From Martelella limonii (GTDB lineage Bacteria > Pseudomonadota > Alphaproteobacteria > Rhizobiales > Rhizobiaceae), in assembly GCF_013344475.1 (NCBI RefSeq), contig NZ_JABUOU010000010.1, forward strand, positions 1 to 64,000: a stretch of DNA of 64,000 nt. Direction: 5' to 3'. The notes beneath the pieces are model-generated. The model was not told where the DNA came from and ran no database searches. It worked only from the letters and a program-made list of their open reading frames with translations. This document shows, in pieces, positions 24,339 to 33,637 of this stretch. Within the stretch, counting starts at the first letter, position 1; each line of letters opens with the position of its first letter. The position numbers and the translations under genes are program-made.

Positions 24339-27254
24339 ATGCGCAAGGTGACGGCTCTGCTGGTCGGCTTGATGTTGCTGCTGGCTCTCGCAGCACCGCT
24401 CAGGGCGAAGCCGCTTGAGCTGACCGAGGAAGAGCGCGCCTTCATCGCCGCGCATCCCGCTGTTACCATCGGACTTGTCTCCGATAACGAGCCCTACTCC
24501 TTCTTCCTCAATGGCAGGATCATGGGCTGGTCCGTGGATGTCATGAAAGCGCTATCCTCGCTGACAGGCCTGGACTTCGATATCCGTCTCGGCTCGTGGC
24601 CTGAGATCTATGGACGGTTCAGGGCAGGCGGTCTCGATGCGATCGGCGACATTTCCTATACCGAGGAACGGGCGCGCTTCATCGATTTCAGCGAACCCTA
24701 TCATCTGCGCCGGACCATGCTGTTTGAAAACATCGATCATCCGGCAAATGACCCCGAGGATCTCGCGGCGTTGAAAGCGCGGCGGATCGGCGTTATCCGC
24801 GACATCTATTACGCCAATGCGCTAAGTGCGCAGGGTTTTGAACTTCAGGACTATGCGACCTATCGCGATCTGATGGCCGCGGTGGCGTTCGGCTGGGTCG
24901 ATGCGGCGCTCGCCGCCGAACTGACCGGCAATTTCTTCATTCGCGAAAATGGTTTCACCAATGTAGTCTCGACCGGCGCATTGCCGCTTTCGGCGGTGCC
25001 GCTCGAAGATTTCCGGCTGGGCGTACTCAAGGCCCCGGACGGCGATGCGGATGCGGCTCTTCTTGCCTCTATCCTGGAAAAGGGCGTGGAGGCCCTTCCC
25101 GAGGCGACGCTCGACGAGATCACCGGGCGCTGGCTTGCCTATCGCACCGGACGCGCCGTGAATGCCGGGCCGCTGAGGCTGTCACCGGAAGAGCAGCTGT
25201 TCGTCGAGGAGGCGCCGCCGCTTTCGATCGGCTTCATCATCGACTACCAACCCTTCAGCTCCCTCGAAAACGGGCGCGGGCAGGGGCTTGCGGTCGATCT
25301 CACCCAATATGTCGCCTCCAGCACCGGCCTCGTGTTCGAGCCGGTCTACGACAATTGGGCAAGGCTCCTGCAGCGCTTCAGAGCGGGCGAACTCGACGTC
25401 ATCACCAATATCTCCCGCACCGATGAACGCGCCGATTTCACGCTGTTTTCCGAGGAATACCACCGCATCCCGAATGCGGTCTTCATGCGCTCCGGTTTCG
25501 GGCCTTACCGCGAGCTTGCCGATCTCGATGGCAAACGCATAGGGATCGGGCGTGATATCTATTATGCCGATGCGGTATCGGCGCGGTTTGACGATGTGCG
25601 TCAGTATGATGGGCAGGAGGCGCTGATCCATGCGCTTGCCGATGGCGAGATCGACGCCGCCATCGCCTCGCTCAGCAACGGCAATGCCATTATCCGCCGG
25701 GACGGGCTGATCAATATCGAGATCGGCGGCGAATTCCTGATGGATGGCGTCGAGCGCGAGGACCTGCGCTTCGGGGTCTCGCCGCGCTATCCCTATCTTG
25801 CAAAGATCATCGACCACGCGCTGGAATCGATCCCGGTTTCGCGCTGGCAGGAAATGGAAAGCCGCTGGCTCGGTCCGCCGGTCGCCGATATCAGCCGCCA
25901 ACGGCTGGTTCTGGATGCGGCCGAGCGCGCCTATCTGCGTGATCGTGGACCACTTCGTGTGTGCGTGGACCCGATGTCGCCCCCCTATACCGTGATCGGG
26001 CGGGATGGCGATTTTTCCGGCGCGGTCGCCGATCTGATCGGGCTCTTGAGCCGGAACGGAAAGTTTTCCTGGCAGATCCAGCCCGTGCCGCTCACCGGCG
26101 ACAGCGAACAGGATGCAGCCAGCGCGGACTGCGACGTGCTTCCCTTCGTGGTCGAAAGCGAATTTACAGAAAACCTGTTCGAGTTCGCGCCCTCCTATCT
26201 CGAAATGGCGCTTGCCGTGGCAAGCCCGCTGCAGGCACCCTTCGTGGAGAGCATGCGGTCGCTTTCCGGCCAGCGGGTCGGCGTGGTGGCGAGCCATGTG
26301 CCTTTTCAGCTTTTGCAGACGCGCTACCGCGATGTGACGCTCATTCCCATCGAAGGCGAAAAGCAGGGGCTGGAGGCCGTGCTGGACGGCACGCTGGATG
26401 CCGTGGTCGGACCGCTCGACACGCTTGCCTATCTGATTGCCGTCATGGATACCAATGACGTCAAGATATCGGGCCGTATCGCGGAGAACGTGCAGGTTGT
26501 TGCCGCCACGGCAGCCGATGAACCGGCGCTCGGCGACATATTCGAGAAGCTGATCGCCACGCTCGATCCCGCCGAGATCCAGACGATCCTCAGCCGTCAG
26601 AAACTCGCTCCCTTCAAGCGGACCATCGACTACCGGGTGCTGATTGTCACGGCCGTCGTGATTGTGGTCGTGCTGCTGATCTTTCTTTACTGGGTGCGCA
26701 AGCTCCGCCTGCTCAATCTGGCGCTCAACCGGGCCAACGAACTTCTGCACGAATCATCGATTACCGACGGCCTGACGGGGCTCTACAACCGCACCCATTT
26801 CATCGCGCTTGCGGAAACCGCCTTCGAGACGTGCCGGCACAGCGGCGAACGCTTCACGCTTTCGATGCTGGATGTCGATCATTTCAAGCCGATCAATGAC
26901 GAGATGGGCCATGTCTTCGGCGATGCCTGCCTGAAGCAGCTGGCCGCCATCCTGCAGGCTCATTTCACCCGTGCCACAGATGTCGTGGCGCGGTATGGCG
27001 GGGAGGAGTTCATCGCCTTCCACGTGGCCGGAACGCCTCAGGATGCGCGCGCCTTCAACGATGCGCTCAGGGAAAAGGTCGCGAACGCGCCGGTGCCGCA
27101 TGCCAATGGCAAGAAGCCGGTCACGGTGAGCATAGGATTTTATTCCGCCGTGCCGGGCCCGGGCGATACGCTCGACCGCTTCATAGCCGAGGCCGATGCG
27201 CGCCTCTATGCGGCCAAGGACAGCGGCCGGAACCGCGTGGTCGGCAATGATTGA
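24339..27254 (+). CDS. diguanylate cyclase with three periplasmic substrate-binding-like sensor domains
   Basis: About 971 residues: signal peptide or N-terminal anchor (VTALLVGLMLLLALAAPLRA), then three SBP_bac_3-type modules at about 30-270, 285-510 and 530-755, each beginning with a ligand-lobe motif (VTIGLVSDNEPYSF, LSIGFIIDYQPFSS, LRVCVDPMSPPY), a transmembrane helix at ~767-786, and a GGDEF domain from DGLTGLYNR (~809) with active-site YGGEEF (~885). It should make cyclic di-GMP in response to small periplasmic ligands, by analogy with BvgS-type sensors. The start is uncertain: the frame is open from 23994; ATG 24339 gives a clean signal peptide, ATG 24285 is an alternative. Confidence 0.88.
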   Translation: MRKVTALLVGLMLLLALAAPLRAKPLELTEEERAFIAAHPAVTIGLVSDNEPYSFFLNGRIMGWSVDVMKALSSLTGLDFDIRLGSWPEIYGRFRAGGLDAIGDISYTEERARFIDFSEPYHLRRTMLFENIDHPANDPEDLAALKARRIGVIRDIYYANALSAQGFELQDYATYRDLMAAVAFGWVDAALAAELTGNFFIRENGFTNVVSTGALPLSAVPLEDFRLGVLKAPDGDADAALLASILEKGVEALPEATLDEITGRWLAYRTGRAVNAGPLRLSPEEQLFVEEAPPLSIGFIIDYQPFSSLENGRGQGLAVDLTQYVASSTGLVFEPVYDNWARLLQRFRAGELDVITNISRTDERADFTLFSEEYHRIPNAVFMRSGFGPYRELADLDGKRIGIGRDIYYADAVSARFDDVRQYDGQEALIHALADGEIDAAIASLSNGNAIIRRDGLINIEIGGEFLMDGVEREDLRFGVSPRYPYLAKIIDHALESIPVSRWQEMESRWLGPPVADISRQRLVLDAAERAYLRDRGPLRVCVDPMSPPYTVIGRDGDFSGAVADLIGLLSRNGKFSWQIQPVPLTGDSEQDAASADCDVLPFVVESEFTENLFEFAPSYLEMALAVASPLQAPFVESMRSLSGQRVGVVASHVPFQLLQTRYRDVTLIPIEGEKQGLEAVLDGTLDAVVGPLDTLAYLIAVMDTNDVKISGRIAENVQVVAATAADEPALGDIFEKLIATLDPAEIQTILSRQKLAPFKRTIDYRVLIVTAVVIVVVLLIFLYWVRKLRLLNLALNRANELLHESSITDGLTGLYNRTHFIALAETAFETCRHSGERFTLSMLDVDHFKPINDEMGHVFGDACLKQLAAILQAHFTRATDVVARYGGEEFIAFHVAGTPQDARAFNDALREKVANAPVPHANGKKPVTVSIGFYSAVPGPGDTLDRFIAEADARLYAAKDSGRNRVVGND

Positions 27255-27261
27255 GGTCCGT

Positions 27262-28170
27262 TCAGCTGTCGCGCGAGGCGACGAAGCGGGCGGCGGCGAT
27301 CAGCGTTTCCGCCCTTCCGGCGAAGGGCGCCAGCAGGGTCTCCGCTTCCGATACAAGGTCTGACAGGCGTCTTTCCGCCCACGCCTCGCCGTGAAGCGAA
27401 ACCAGCGTGCCCTTGCCGCGGCCCGCATCCTTGCCGGTGGCCTTGCCCATCGTTTCTGCATCCGCTCTCAGGTCCAGCAGGTCGTCTGCAAGCTGGAAGG
27501 CAAGCCCGATCACCGCGCCGAAGCGTGAAAGGCGTGCGCGTTCCTCGTTGCCGGCGCCTGCGATGATCGGACCCGCCTCGCAGGCGAACCGGATCAGCGC
27601 GCCGGTCTTCATGGCCTGAAGCGTGACGATCCCGCCCTCGTCGGGGGGCGTTTTTTCGGCTGCAAGATCAAGCGCCTGTCCGCCCGCCATGCCGCCAAGG
27701 CCGGCCGCGCGCGCCAAGGTGCTGATGAGGGTGAGCCGGGCGGTTGCATCAAGCGGGGTGGCATCGTCGGCGATGATGTCGAAGGCAAGCGTCAGCAGGC
27801 TGTCCCCGGCCAGAATGGCGGCCGCCTCGTCGAAGGCCTTGTGCACCGTCGGCCGTCCGCGGCGCAGATCGTCGTCATCCATGGCCGGCAGGTCGTCATG
27901 GATCAGCGAGTAGCAATGGATGCATTCAAGCGCTGCGCCGACCCTTTGCGCGGCCTTGTCCGAGCCGTCGAAAAGCCTTGTGCTCTCGATCACGAGAAAC
28001 GGGCGGAACCGCTTGCCACCGTTCAGCACGCCGTGGCGGATCGCCGCCATCAGCGCGTCGGGGCGTGCAGTCTCGCCTGGAAGCGGTTCGGGACCGAGAA
28101 GCCCGTCAAGGCAGGCCTCGACGTCCTGTCTGGCGTTTGAAAGGCGTGTGGAGAATTCGGCATCTGACAT
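27262..28170 (-). CDS. ispA: polyprenyl synthetase (farnesyl/geranylgeranyl diphosphate synthase)
   Basis: Condenses isopentenyl diphosphate with allylic diphosphates. The 302 residues match bacterial IspA. The first Asp-rich motif is DDLPAMDDDD, the second DDLLD, and GGKRFRP binds diphosphate. It lies tail to tail with the GGDEF gene (7 bp between stops) and starts 92 bp before the divergent mtgA. Product chain length cannot be fixed by sight; farnesyl diphosphate is the default. Confidence 0.92.
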   Translation of the reverse strand: MSDAEFSTRLSNARQDVEACLDGLLGPEPLPGETARPDALMAAIRHGVLNGGKRFRPFLVIESTRLFDGSDKAAQRVGAALECIHCYSLIHDDLPAMDDDDLRRGRPTVHKAFDEAAAILAGDSLLTLAFDIIADDATPLDATARLTLISTLARAAGLGGMAGGQALDLAAEKTPPDEGGIVTLQAMKTGALIRFACEAGPIIAGAGNEERARLSRFGAVIGLAFQLADDLLDLRADAETMGKATGKDAGRGKGTLVSLHGEAWAERRLSDLVSEAETLLAPFAGRAETLIAAARFVASRDS

Positions 28171-28261
28171 GGGCCTGTCTTGGCATGGGGGATGAGCCGG
28201 TTCAAGCTGATTTTATGCCCGGTGGCGGCCGGTATTCGGCGGCGGCGCTGGTGGCTTTCCA

Positions 28262-29041
28262 ATGAGGCCGCTTCAGGCTATGGATGGGGCCCGTTTCAAC
28301 AGAGCCTATGGATCGATGCGCGACGACGAACTGCCGGACGAGGATGAGGATGACACCCCGCGCCGGTCGCTGTTTCGCCGCCTCGTCCGCTACGGGCTCC
28401 TTGCGGTCGCGGTGATCGTCGTCCTGCCCTATGTGCTGCTGCCCTTCTACAGGCCATCCTTCGTCCATCCCGTCTCGGTGCCGATGATGGCGCGGTTCTT
28501 TACCGGCTATGAGCGCCAATGGGTGCCGTTCGAGGAGATCGCGCCGGTGCTGGTGCAGTCGGTGATGATGTCGGAAGACGGACAGTTCTGCCGCCATGAC
28601 GGCGTCGACTGGGGCGAGTACAAGGCGGTGGTCGAGGATGCGCTTGCCGGCAAGCCCGCGCGTGGGGCGAGCACGATCCCGATGCAGACGGTCAAGAACC
28701 TCTATCTCTGGAACAGCCGCTCCTATCTGCGCAAGGGGCTCGAACTGCCGCTTGCCATCAGCGCCGATGTCGTCTGGCCGAAGAAGCGGATCATGGAGAT
28801 CTATCTCAATATTGCCCAGTGGGGTCCCGAAACCTTCGGTATCGAGGCGGCGGCGCAGGAGCAGTTCGGCGTGTCGGCCGCAAAGCTCTCCGCGCGCCAG
28901 GCGGCGCTCCTTGCCGTCTCCCTGCCGGACCCGGTGGGCCGTCAGGCTGCGGCCCCCAGCCGCCACATGCAGAACCTCGCCGCACGGGTGGAGCGGCTTG
29001 CCGCGCGCTCCGGCGCTTACATCACCTGCCTTTATGAATGA
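28262..29041 (+). CDS. mtgA: monofunctional biosynthetic peptidoglycan transglycosylase
   Basis: Polymerises lipid II glycan strands, GT51 family. A short acidic cytoplasmic N-terminus (DDELPDEDEDD) precedes one membrane anchor (~LLAVAVIVVLPYVLLPFY). The catalytic Glu is in MMSEDGQFCRHDGVDW, and GASTIPMQTVKNLYLW, RSYLRKGLELPLA, KKRIMEIYLNIAQWG are the other GT51 motifs. No transpeptidase domain follows. The start could be 28262 (259 aa) or the in-frame ATG at 28316 (241 aa, close to E. coli MtgA); neither has a strong ribosome-binding site. Confidence 0.92.
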   Translation: MRPLQAMDGARFNRAYGSMRDDELPDEDEDDTPRRSLFRRLVRYGLLAVAVIVVLPYVLLPFYRPSFVHPVSVPMMARFFTGYERQWVPFEEIAPVLVQSVMMSEDGQFCRHDGVDWGEYKAVVEDALAGKPARGASTIPMQTVKNLYLWNSRSYLRKGLELPLAISADVVWPKKRIMEIYLNIAQWGPETFGIEAAAQEQFGVSAAKLSARQAALLAVSLPDPVGRQAAAPSRHMQNLAARVERLAARSGAYITCLYE

Positions 29042-29118
29042 CATTCGACAATTGTGTTGGTGCTCGCAGGCGAAATCGGGTTAAATCGCGCGCGGCAAAT
29101 GACCGGAAAGGATCGGGC

Positions 29119-29766
29119 ATGAGTGATCTGACGCTTTACATCGGCAACAAGAAATATTCCTCCTGGTCACTGCGGCCATGGCTTGCAATGGAAGCCGCGG
29201 GCATTCCGTTCAAGGAAGTTCTGATCCCGTTCGATTTTCCCGCCGGCAATCCGCGGTTCCGCGAAGTGTCGCCCGTCGGTCTTGTTCCGGTCCTGCATCA
29301 CGGCAAGTTCCGGGTCTGGGAATCGCTTGCGATCATCGAATATGTCGCAGAGCTTTACCCTGAAGCGAAGCTCTGGCCGGCCGACCGCATCGAGCGCGCC
29401 GAAGCCCGTGCGATTTCGGCGGAAATGCATGCCGGTTTCAGGGCGCTGCGGGCTGCCTGCCCGATGAATTTCGGACGCAAGCCTGCCCCGCTTGCCGTCG
29501 ATGATGCGGTCAGGGCCGATGTGCGGCGGATCGAAACGATCTGGGCCGAAGCGCTCGAAACCTCCGGCGGGCCGTTCCTGTTCGGCAGCTTTTCGGCGGC
29601 GGATGCGATGTATGCGCCGGTGGTCAACCGCTTCGAAATCTACCAGTTGACCGACAACGAACGGTCGCTTGCCTATATGAACGCGATCAGGAGCGTTCCG
29701 GCCTTCCAGCGCTGGCGCGATGGCGCGCTGGCTGAAAGCTGGGTGGTGCCGGAAGACGAAGTTTGA
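29119..29766 (+). CDS. glutathione S-transferase family protein
   Basis: A 215-residue GST: thioredoxin-like N-terminal domain with NKKYSSWSLRPW (a Ser-containing active-site region) and VPVLHHGKFRVWESLAIIEY for glutathione binding, then an all-helical C-terminal domain. The YSSWSLR pattern is typical of the GST subgroup related to maleylacetoacetate isomerase-like bacterial enzymes. The ATG at 29119 has GGAAAGGA upstream; the longer frame begins inside mtgA's stop region. Substrate unknown. Confidence 0.87.
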   Translation: MSDLTLYIGNKKYSSWSLRPWLAMEAAGIPFKEVLIPFDFPAGNPRFREVSPVGLVPVLHHGKFRVWESLAIIEYVAELYPEAKLWPADRIERAEARAISAEMHAGFRALRAACPMNFGRKPAPLAVDDAVRADVRRIETIWAEALETSGGPFLFGSFSAADAMYAPVVNRFEIYQLTDNERSLAYMNAIRSVPAFQRWRDGALAESWVVPEDEV

Positions 29767-29923
29767 GACGGAATCGCCGTATCGGACAAAAAAATGCCCG
29801 GGGGACTGGTCAAGTCCCGGTTTCCCCTGTATAAGCGCGCCAAATTTCAAGCATTCCAAGGGCAATCTTGCGGTGGTATCACCCGCCGATGATTGAGCCT
29901 TGCGCCCTAAGTGGAGTAGTCCA

Positions 29924-30109
29924 ATGGCTGTACCGAAAAGAAAAACGACCCCGTCCAAGCGCGGTATGCGCCGTGCTGCCGACGCTCTCAGCGCTCCGAC
30001 CTATGTCGAAGACAAGAACTCCGGCGAACTGCGCCGTCCGCACCATATCGATCTGAAGACCGGTATGTATCGCGGCCGCCAGGTTCTGACGCCGAAGGAA
30101 AACGCCTGA
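29924..30109 (+). CDS. rpmF: 50S ribosomal protein L32
   Basis: 61 residues, with the basic N-terminus [17 protein letters not shown] and [16 protein letters not shown] typical of alphaproteobacterial L32. No Cys zinc ribbon, so it is the zinc-independent form. GTGGAG precedes the ATG. A terminator follows 33 bp after the stop. Confidence 0.96.
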   Translation: MAVPKRKTTPSKRGMRRAADALSAPTYVEDKNSGELRRPHHIDLKTGMYRGRQVLTPKENA

Positions 30110-30137
30110 TCCTTCAGGCGCTTCTCCGCTGAACTTC

Positions 30138-30166
30138 AAAAAGCCGTCCCTCGGGGCGGTTTTTTG
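30138..30166 (+). terminator. rho-independent terminator of rpmF
   Basis: GCCGTCCC (30143-30150), loop TC, GGGGCGGT (30153-30160), followed by TTTTT, with an A-run before the stem. Confidence 0.85.
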
Positions 30167-30253
30167 TGTTTTGGTGGTGACAGGCGGCACCCACAGGATC
30201 ATCCTTTGAGGCGACTGAAGGGAACCGTCTGCTGCGATCAGGCTTTTCAGGCG

Positions 30254-30781
30254 ATGCTTCTTGCCCTTTACACATTTGGCCAGTTCATCAGGCCTGCGGA
30301 TGATCCCTCCAATGACGGTTTCCGGGCGCCGAACGATCCGGTCTTTTCGACGGCCGATGCCGCCGTGGGGCTGGTCGCGCGGTCCGGATATGCTTCGGAT
30401 CCCGGTCCGCTTCCCTGGGGAGCGGAAGTCTATCCGCGGTTTTACGATGAGCGCGGCGATGGCTGGTCGCCGGCGACGCTGTCTCTCTGGACGGATATCG
30501 AGGCGCTGTTTGCCTTCACCTATTCCGGACTGCACGCCGACGCTGTCCGGCGTGGCCGGGAGTGGTTCAGGCAGGGCGACTGGCCGCCGCTGGTGATGTG
30601 GTGGCATGCGGAGACCGCCCGCCGGCCGACCTGGGCGGAGGGCGTCGAACGATACGAGTTTCTCCATGATCACGGCCCGTCGCCATTCGGCTTCACCTTC
30701 AGGGATGCCTTCGATCATCACGGCGAACGCAAGACGCTGGACAGGTCAAGGATCACGCAGTTGCGCGCTGCGGCCACTTGA
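30254..30781 (+). CDS. DUF3291 family protein
   Basis: A 175-residue protein with the DUF3291 pattern: LALYTFGQF at the start, SLWTDIEALFAFTYSGLHADAVRRG in the middle, WPPLVMWW, then RYEFLHDHGPSPFGFTF near the end. The family is related to dimeric alpha-beta barrel (ABM-like) proteins and has no assigned function. The frame opens at 30164, but conserved sequence begins at the ATG at 30254. Not obviously linked to the following operon (gap ~200 bp). Confidence 0.78.
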   Translation: MLLALYTFGQFIRPADDPSNDGFRAPNDPVFSTADAAVGLVARSGYASDPGPLPWGAEVYPRFYDERGDGWSPATLSLWTDIEALFAFTYSGLHADAVRRGREWFRQGDWPPLVMWWHAETARRPTWAEGVERYEFLHDHGPSPFGFTFRDAFDHHGERKTLDRSRITQLRAAAT

Positions 30782-30978
30782 AAAGGCAAAGGCGGGTCGC
30801 CCGCTTTAGTGCCGCGTGCATCTGCGAAACCGTGCTTTCTCCATCAAATTTTCATTTCGGGAATTTTTTCGGGCAGTATCGCCGCCGGAGACGCCATTGA
30901 TGGTGGGAGAGAGGCTGGCCGTTGCGAAGAGGATCGCGGCGGCGGCTCAAGAAAGATTCGGCTATGGAGGAGGCCACC

Positions 30979-32367
30979 ATGTCACGCAAGATCATCAGGA
31001 ATGCCCATATCATCTCGATCGACCCCAGGATCGGCGTGATTCCGCGCGGCGATATCCTGATCGAGGGTTCGAAGATTGCCGCGATCGGCCCGGCGCTCGA
31101 TGCAGGCGACGCAGAGGTGATCGAGGGCGAAGGCCGGATCGCGATTCCCGGTTTCGTCGATACCCACCGCCATACCTGGCAGGCGCTGTTGCGCGCGACC
31201 GGCGCCGACTGGACGCTCGCCCAGTATTTTGCCGGCGTGCGCGGCGTCATGGGTGACCTCTACACGCCCGACGACATGAAGATCGGCAATCATCTTGGCG
31301 CGATTGCAGCGCTCGATGCCGGCATCACCACGCTTTACGACTGGTCGCACAACAACAATACGCCCGATCATGCCTCCGCCGCCGTCGAGGGCCTGATGGC
31401 TGCCGGCATGCGCGCCGTGTTCGGCTATGGCAACTCAAACGCCGAATGGGTGCCGGTCAGCGACAAGCCGAGTGATTTCGAAGATGTCGCGCGCATCCGC
31501 CGCGAATATTTCTCCTCCGAAGACCAGCTCGTCACCATGGGCTTTGCTGCGCGCGGCAACCAGTTTGCCACCATGCGGGTCACGCGGGAGGACTTCATCA
31601 AGGCCCGCGATCTGGGCCTCAGGATCAGCGTCCACATGGGCGATGGGCTGTGGGGCATGAACAAGCCGGTGGTCGAACTCCACGGCGAGGGGCTTGCCGG
31701 TCCCGACGTTACCTATGTCCATTGCAACTCGCTGCATCCGGAAGATTTCCGCATCATCGGCGATACCGGCGGAACGGCGTCGATCGCGCCGGAACTCGAG
31801 CTCCACATGGGCCACGGCTTCCCGCCGACGCTCGCGCTCCTTGCCGTCGGCGTCCGCCCGTCGATCTCGATCGATGTGGTGACGACCGTGCCGGACGACA
31901 TGTTCTCCGCCATGCGCGCGCTGCTTTCGGGCACGCGCGCCGTCGTCAACAACCAGGCGCTGATCGACAAGGTGATCGTCGACCCGCTGCCGCTGATGGC
32001 GACCGATGTCTTGGAATTCGCAACGCTCCAGGGGGCGATTGCCTGTGGGCTCGGCGATCGGACCGGCTCGCTCACCGTCGGCAAGGAAGCCGATATCGTG
32101 CTGGTCAACTGCAATGCGCTCAACACCATGCCGATGAACAATGCCTATGGCATCGTCGTCGAGGCCGCCCATGCCGGCAATGTCGAAACCGTGCTGGTCG
32201 GCGGCAAGGTCAGAAAGCGCGATTTCAAGCTGGTCGATTTCGACCACGCGGCGTTCAAGACCAAGGTTGAAGCTGCCCGCGACCGCCTGTTCGAGCGCGC
32301 CGGCATTCCCGCAGACGGCTCCTGGCTGCCGCGCCCGTTCGAGGCTTCAACCGACAGCGAGTTCTAG
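30979..32367 (+). CDS. amidohydrolase (COG0402, atrazine chlorohydrolase / cytosine deaminase-like)
   Basis: A 462-residue metal-dependent hydrolase of the amidohydrolase superfamily. The metal site is DTHRHTWQ (His63, His65); further candidate ligands are the His in RISVHMGD and in YVHCNSLHPED, and the Asp in SIDVVTTVPDD. The family deaminates or dechlorinates heterocycles such as cytosine, guanine, 8-oxoguanine or triazines. It has a strong GGAGGAGG site and heads a four-gene operon. The adjacent COG0523 GTPase suggests metal supply to it (inference). Substrate unknown. Confidence 0.87.
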   Translation: MSRKIIRNAHIISIDPRIGVIPRGDILIEGSKIAAIGPALDAGDAEVIEGEGRIAIPGFVDTHRHTWQALLRATGADWTLAQYFAGVRGVMGDLYTPDDMKIGNHLGAIAALDAGITTLYDWSHNNNTPDHASAAVEGLMAAGMRAVFGYGNSNAEWVPVSDKPSDFEDVARIRREYFSSEDQLVTMGFAARGNQFATMRVTREDFIKARDLGLRISVHMGDGLWGMNKPVVELHGEGLAGPDVTYVHCNSLHPEDFRIIGDTGGTASIAPELELHMGHGFPPTLALLAVGVRPSISIDVVTTVPDDMFSAMRALLSGTRAVVNNQALIDKVIVDPLPLMATDVLEFATLQGAIACGLGDRTGSLTVGKEADIVLVNCNALNTMPMNNAYGIVVEAAHAGNVETVLVGGKVRKRDFKLVDFDHAAFKTKVEAARDRLFERAGIPADGSWLPRPFEASTDSEF

Positions 32368-32369
32368 CC

Positions 32370-33344
32370 GTGACGCGCGATCGTCCCGCGCTCTCCGTCA
32401 TCGGCGGCGGGCTCGGCGCCGGCAAGACCACACTGATCGCCGGTCTCGTTTCCCGCCCCGACATGGCGGGAACGGGCGTGGTGGTGAACGAGTTCGGCGC
32501 GCTCGGCATCGATGATCTGCTGATCTCGGAGGCAGCGCCCGGCGCCCGTGTGGCACTCCTCAAGAATGGCTGCGTCTGCTGCCGGCCGGGCAATGATCTT
32601 TCGGAGGCCGTCAGGGCGATGATCGCGGCGCAGTCGACACCGCTGCAGCGCATCCTGGTGGAGACCTCCGGCGTTGCCGATCTCTCCGCCGTCATCGCCC
32701 GGATCGGCGCCGATCACGTGTTGCGCGCGCTGGTGCGCCTTGATGCGGCGATTGCCGTGGTGGATGCCACCGCGCCCGGCGAAGCGCGCCCGGAACATAT
32801 CGCCTGCGCCGACCGGATCGTGATCTCCAAGGCCGATCTCGTCGGCCAGGCGGCGGCAGAACGCATCCGCCGCCAGCTTGCCGACATGAACCCGACCGCC
32901 CCGATCTTCGACGCGCAGGCCTTGCCGGACCCCGACGCGCTCTTCAATGCCGGCCTGATTGATTCCAGGAGCGGTGCCGCCCAGCCGAACCGCTGGCTGC
33001 GCGCCACCGGCACGCTGCATGTCAGCGACGATGAAGCGATCCGTTCCTTCGTGATCGCCTTCGGCCCACAGCGCTGGACGGCGCTCAGCGAGCAGATCGC
33101 CCGCATGAGCCGCTCCGCCGGCAGCGCGCTTCTGCGCCTCAAGGGGATTGTCGAGGATATCGACGATCCGCGCCCGCTCGCCATCCAGATGGTGCGCGAC
33201 CAGATCTACCGGCCCGTTCGGCTCGCGCCGGCGGCCAGCGGCGGAAAGAGCCGCATCGTCGTCATCGCCCGCGCGACCGCTGCACCGGCGGTCGAAGCCT
33301 TTGCCGCCCGTCTCGGCGCGGCCGATCTTCATGAAAGGGAGTGA
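32370..33344 (+). CDS. COG0523 (CobW-like) GTP-binding metallochaperone
   Basis: A 324-residue G3E GTPase. Walker A GGGLGAGKTT is at 12-21, the metal-binding CxCC motif NGCVCC holds Cys68, Cys70 and Cys71, and the base-recognition SKAD replaces the usual NKxD. The C-terminal CobW domain covers the last ~90 residues. Characterised relatives insert zinc, cobalt or iron into partner enzymes (ZNG1, YeiR, NhaX). It starts with GTG two bases after the amidohydrolase stop, so a partner role for that enzyme is likely. The metal cannot be told. Confidence 0.88.
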   Translation: MTRDRPALSVIGGGLGAGKTTLIAGLVSRPDMAGTGVVVNEFGALGIDDLLISEAAPGARVALLKNGCVCCRPGNDLSEAVRAMIAAQSTPLQRILVETSGVADLSAVIARIGADHVLRALVRLDAAIAVVDATAPGEARPEHIACADRIVISKADLVGQAAAERIRRQLADMNPTAPIFDAQALPDPDALFNAGLIDSRSGAAQPNRWLRATGTLHVSDDEAIRSFVIAFGPQRWTALSEQIARMSRSAGSALLRLKGIVEDIDDPRPLAIQMVRDQIYRPVRLAPAASGGKSRIVVIARATAAPAVEAFAARLGAADLHERE

Positions 33345-33349
33345 TCTAC

Positions 33350-33637
33350 ATGCACTACATCGTCCATTGTCTCGATTATGAGGGCAAGGTCCAGGACCGG
33401 CTGGATCATTACGAAGCCCACAAGGCCTATCTCTCCAGCAATCCGATCAAGATGGTGATCTCCGGTCCGCTTCTCGCCGAAGACGAGACCACCATGATCG
33501 GCTCCTGTTTCCTGGTGGAAGCCGACAGTATCGAAGAGGTGGTGAAGTACCACGAGAACGACCCGTTCTACCGGGCCGGCATCTGGGAAAAGGTCTCGAT
33601 CCATCCCTTCAACAAGCGTGTGGACAACCGCTCATGA
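33350..33637 (+). CDS. YCII-domain protein
   Basis: A 95-residue YciI-like protein with a dimeric alpha-beta barrel fold. The conserved Asp-His pattern appears as RLDHYEAHKAYL, followed by SGPLLAED and the DPFYRAGIWEKVSIHPF end typical of the family. YCII domains occur in pathways for aromatics and chlorinated rings, and some members hydrolyse or isomerise lactones. GGGAG precedes the ATG. It overlaps the next gene by 4 bp (ATGA). Confidence 0.86.
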   Translation: MHYIVHCLDYEGKVQDRLDHYEAHKAYLSSNPIKMVISGPLLAEDETTMIGSCFLVEADSIEEVVKYHENDPFYRAGIWEKVSIHPFNKRVDNRS

